This document shows, piece after piece, positions 61,885 to 64,000 of a DNA stretch of 64,000 nucleotides. This DNA is from Gloeophyllum trabeum ATCC 11539 (Eukaryota; Basidiomycota; Agaricomycetes; Gloeophyllales; Gloeophyllaceae). The notes beneath the pieces are model-generated. The model searched no databases. It worked only from the letters and a program-made list of their open reading frames with translations, and had not been told where the DNA came from. The translations under genes were made by a program, and so were the position numbers. Within the stretch, counting starts at the first letter, position 1, and every line of letters begins with the position of its first letter. The DNA is taken from positions 1,642,562 to 1,706,561 of the forward strand of contig NW_006920414.1 of NCBI RefSeq assembly GCF_000344685.1, written 5' to 3'.

Positions 61885-62458
61885 TAGATTCAAGACATGC
61901 CTTATGTACGGTATTTTTGTTCTCTTTCTTGTACACCTATCGCATTCGTTACGCCATCGCATTCCTCCATGTGCTTCTATCGTCATGTTTATTAGAGTGC
62001 ATCTTACATAGGCAATCATTCACAAGGACTTTGCATATCTTGACAAACTCGATTTGTTGAGCGTCAGCTGCCTACTCGCAGCTGCGTTACATATCGATTC
62101 GTTGAGCCGAAGATATGGAGTCACGACGTCGTAGGCACAGACTGTCCGAGCGAGCTTCACCTTCCATCAACTGAAGGCCACCTATATAGCTAACACGTAT
62201 GCGCGAGCCAATGAGAGTGCGTCCTGGCTTCACCATCTGGCTTGACTATCGCCACCGGCCCTTCCATCCGCCGCAGTACTACATACTATAGTACTAGTAC
62301 TAGTAGTCTACTACTAGTCATGATCTGCATTGGCTGGTTGATGCGACGCTGCGTATGACTTCCCATCAATATATAATCCCTCACAATCCGAGTTTGATAT
62401 CCGCCATTCTCGTCAACCGTGGACAGCTTGAATATGTCACCGTTACTAATCAACAAGG
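61885..62458. other. Intergenic region between UFD4 and the pseudogene
   Basis: These 574 bp contain the UFD4 3' flank and the region upstream of the pseudogene. A TACTAG-rich palindromic cluster lies at 62,276-62,318. No gene was seen. Confidence 0.5.
62299..62318. repeat. Perfect hairpin in a TACTAG-rich cluster
   Basis: ACTAGTAG and CTACTAGT form 8-bp perfect arms around a TCTA loop. The flanks add more TACTA/TAGTA units back to 62,276. Confidence 0.75.
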
Positions 62459-63912
62459 ATGTGGTCAGGAAGGCAGGCGAGTATACAACTTGCTCGCGTG
62501 GCAATTGCTATCCTGAACGGAATATCAGGCATACTGGAGCCCTTTCACATTACCAGGACAGCTCTGGACATGGACAATTGCGTAGTGGTCTCGGCGCGCT
62601 ACGTCTTCCCAGCGGACGCGCCATTCCAGACTCTGGCACCGTCCGTCCTCTACCCCGCTCTCGCCAAACTCATCAAATCCACCGGTGCCCTATGCGTCTG
62701 TGTCGCATACTCCCCCTCCGCGTTCAAGAAGCCCGGCTTTGTCCCTCTGCACAGCATCAACCTCGACAAGGTCGTGCAGTTCACGCACGACCCAACCTCG
62801 CTGCAGGACGTCCTCGAGCAGTAGATAGCCGTGCCCTTTGACATCAACGCAACAGACAGGCCCCTCTGGCGACTGACAGTGCTGTAGGACAACACAGTCG
62901 TCTTTGCCTACCAGCACGGCATCGGCGACGGCCTCAGCGGTCGTGCCTTCCACCTTTGCCTGCTAGAGGCCCTCCGCGCCACCTCCGTCGAGTCCCAGTG
63001 AAAGTCAGAGTTGGCAAGCCCAATCGTAGATATACCGGCGACCGTCAGCCTGGTCCCCCCCCAGTCGAGAAACTGACCAAGGTCTCAGTCTCTTTCAAAC
63101 AGCTTTTGCACATAGTATTCCCGCACTCCCGTTCGCCAAATACATGGAGAGGCAACACTGTCGTGCCGCGGAGCCCATGGCAGAAGGCATACGCCCGTAT
63201 GTTTTCCTATAGCCACGCCGACGCGCAAACCCTCGCCGCTCTCTCCCGATCCCACAGCACAACGATTACAGGCGCGCTCCACGTCGTCGCTGCGCAGGCG
63301 CTCGCGCGCGTCCTCACACCCCTTAACCTCTCCGGAAAGTACGACTCTGTTCCGTTCCAAATCCCCACGTCCCTGCGTCCACTCACGAACCAGCCGCCCA
63401 CCGCGTTCTGCGACCACGTCTCTATCTACCCCTTCATTTGCCCAATCCCTGAGGCGCACTCGATGGACGACCCGTTCATGTTCGAGAATGTATTCTGGCA
63501 GGCCGCTAGGGACCTCTCCGCTAAGCTCCGCACGTCACGCGACAAGAGCCTCTCGAGTATCGCGAGCCTGCACTTTGTCGCGCTCGTCGGTGGGTACAGG
63601 AAGTTCTTCAAGGGCAAGTTGCACAAAGAGCGCGAAGGCGGGCTCTCGCTGGCCAACTTGGGTGTTTTCTCAATGAGCCATATACCTAGTCTCGGGGAAT
63701 CCGCATGGGCCATAGCGGATATGGCGTTCACGCAGGAGGACGGGGTCGTGGGGTCGCCAATCAGGATCAATATAATCGGCGGAGGAGATGGGAGTTTGAC
63801 GATCGCACGCGGCTGGAGCGATTCTCAAGTGCTGGAGTCCCTAGGGGAGAGCTTCGACGAAAGGTTTGACGAAGGGGCAAGGTCCCTAATCGCCTCGAAG
63901 TCAGAATCGTGA
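62459..63912 (+). pseudogene. Decayed alcohol acetyltransferase-like (condensation-fold) gene
   Basis: The sequence encodes a recognisable member of the alcohol acetyltransferase/condensation-like acyltransferase superfamily. Homology-like text begins GILEPFHITRTALDMDNCVV. The catalytic HxxxDG motif is seen in AYQHGIGDGLSGRAF (about 62,908-62,950). The C-terminal half has SHSTTITGALHVVAAQALAR, SLRPLTNQPPTAFCDHVSIY and REGGLSLANLGVFSMSHIP. The frame is broken by TAG at 62,822, TAG at 62,885 and TGA at 62,999. The reading frame then shifts at an eight-C run near 63,055-63,062. Conserved residues flank each stop closely, so removal by splicing is unlikely. The final 280 codons are intact to the TGA at 63,910-63,912. 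No promoter or clear start was identified. Sequencing error is possible at the C run but does not easily explain three stops. Confidence 0.8.
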
Positions 63913-64000
63913 CTGGTACGGTGCTCGCGCATCTTCCGATACCCTCTGCCTTCACATGGCTTGCATACAGTGTTCCTGCGTGAACCGGTTTCGAGGCGTG

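Noticed and set aside
62459..63912. Stop-codon reassignment or programmed readthrough to rescue the acyltransferase
   Set aside because: Both TAG and TGA would need readthrough plus a frameshift, while every other gene in the window ends at normal TAA, TAG or TGA. Decay is simpler.

Overview
The window looks like nuclear chromosomal DNA from a filamentous basidiomycete, most likely an Agaricomycete; I cannot name the species. The genes are dense, sit on both strands, and are cut by many short introns (about 45-60 nt) with GT..AG borders. The gene set is eukaryotic housekeeping plus fungal cell-wall and signalling functions, and one family (27,498-28,750) that I know only from basidiomycetes. 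I found no plasmid, phage, CRISPR or bacterial feature. There are 18 protein-coding genes, two intron-bearing proline tRNA genes and one decayed acyltransferase pseudogene.

Left part (1-24.6 kb): a tRNA-Pro and the complete TOR kinase gene lie on the minus strand. A Rom1/2-type Rho GEF and a GPI-anchored chitin deacetylase follow on the plus strand, so growth control, cell-wall integrity signalling and wall modification are adjacent. Next are a disordered Ser/Pro-rich protein and a carnitine acetyltransferase on the minus strand. A divergent DnaJ-X co-chaperone completes this part.

Middle part (24.6-42.3 kb): an M20 metallopeptidase/amidohydrolase gene has two GC-AG introns, tiny exons and a duplicated 3' tail. 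It is followed by the DUF7330-like protein, a 52-residue membrane protein candidate, mitochondrial EF-Ts, the SM protein Sec1, proteasome ATPase Rpt4, the second tRNA-Pro, the spliceosome-disassembly G-patch factor Ntr1/TFIP11 and a C2H2 zinc-finger protein.

Right part (42.3-64 kb): about 6.5 kb without a recognisable gene contains only an isolated 217-codon ORF and small inverted repeats. After it come ribosomal protein eS4, the crosslink-repair nuclease Pso2/Snm1, a class III aminotransferase and a Ufd4/TRIP12-type HECT ubiquitin ligase. The window ends with an alcohol-acetyltransferase-like pseudogene carrying three in-frame stops and a frameshift.

Most of the window is ordinary conserved eukaryotic gene content, and I see no clearly new multi-gene system. 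The most unusual local features are the splice architecture and duplicated tail of the M20 gene, the pseudogene, the gene desert and the small basidiomycete-type proteins. Exon joins were worked out by eye from splice borders and conserved protein sequence, so internal exon edges are less certain than the outer limits given.
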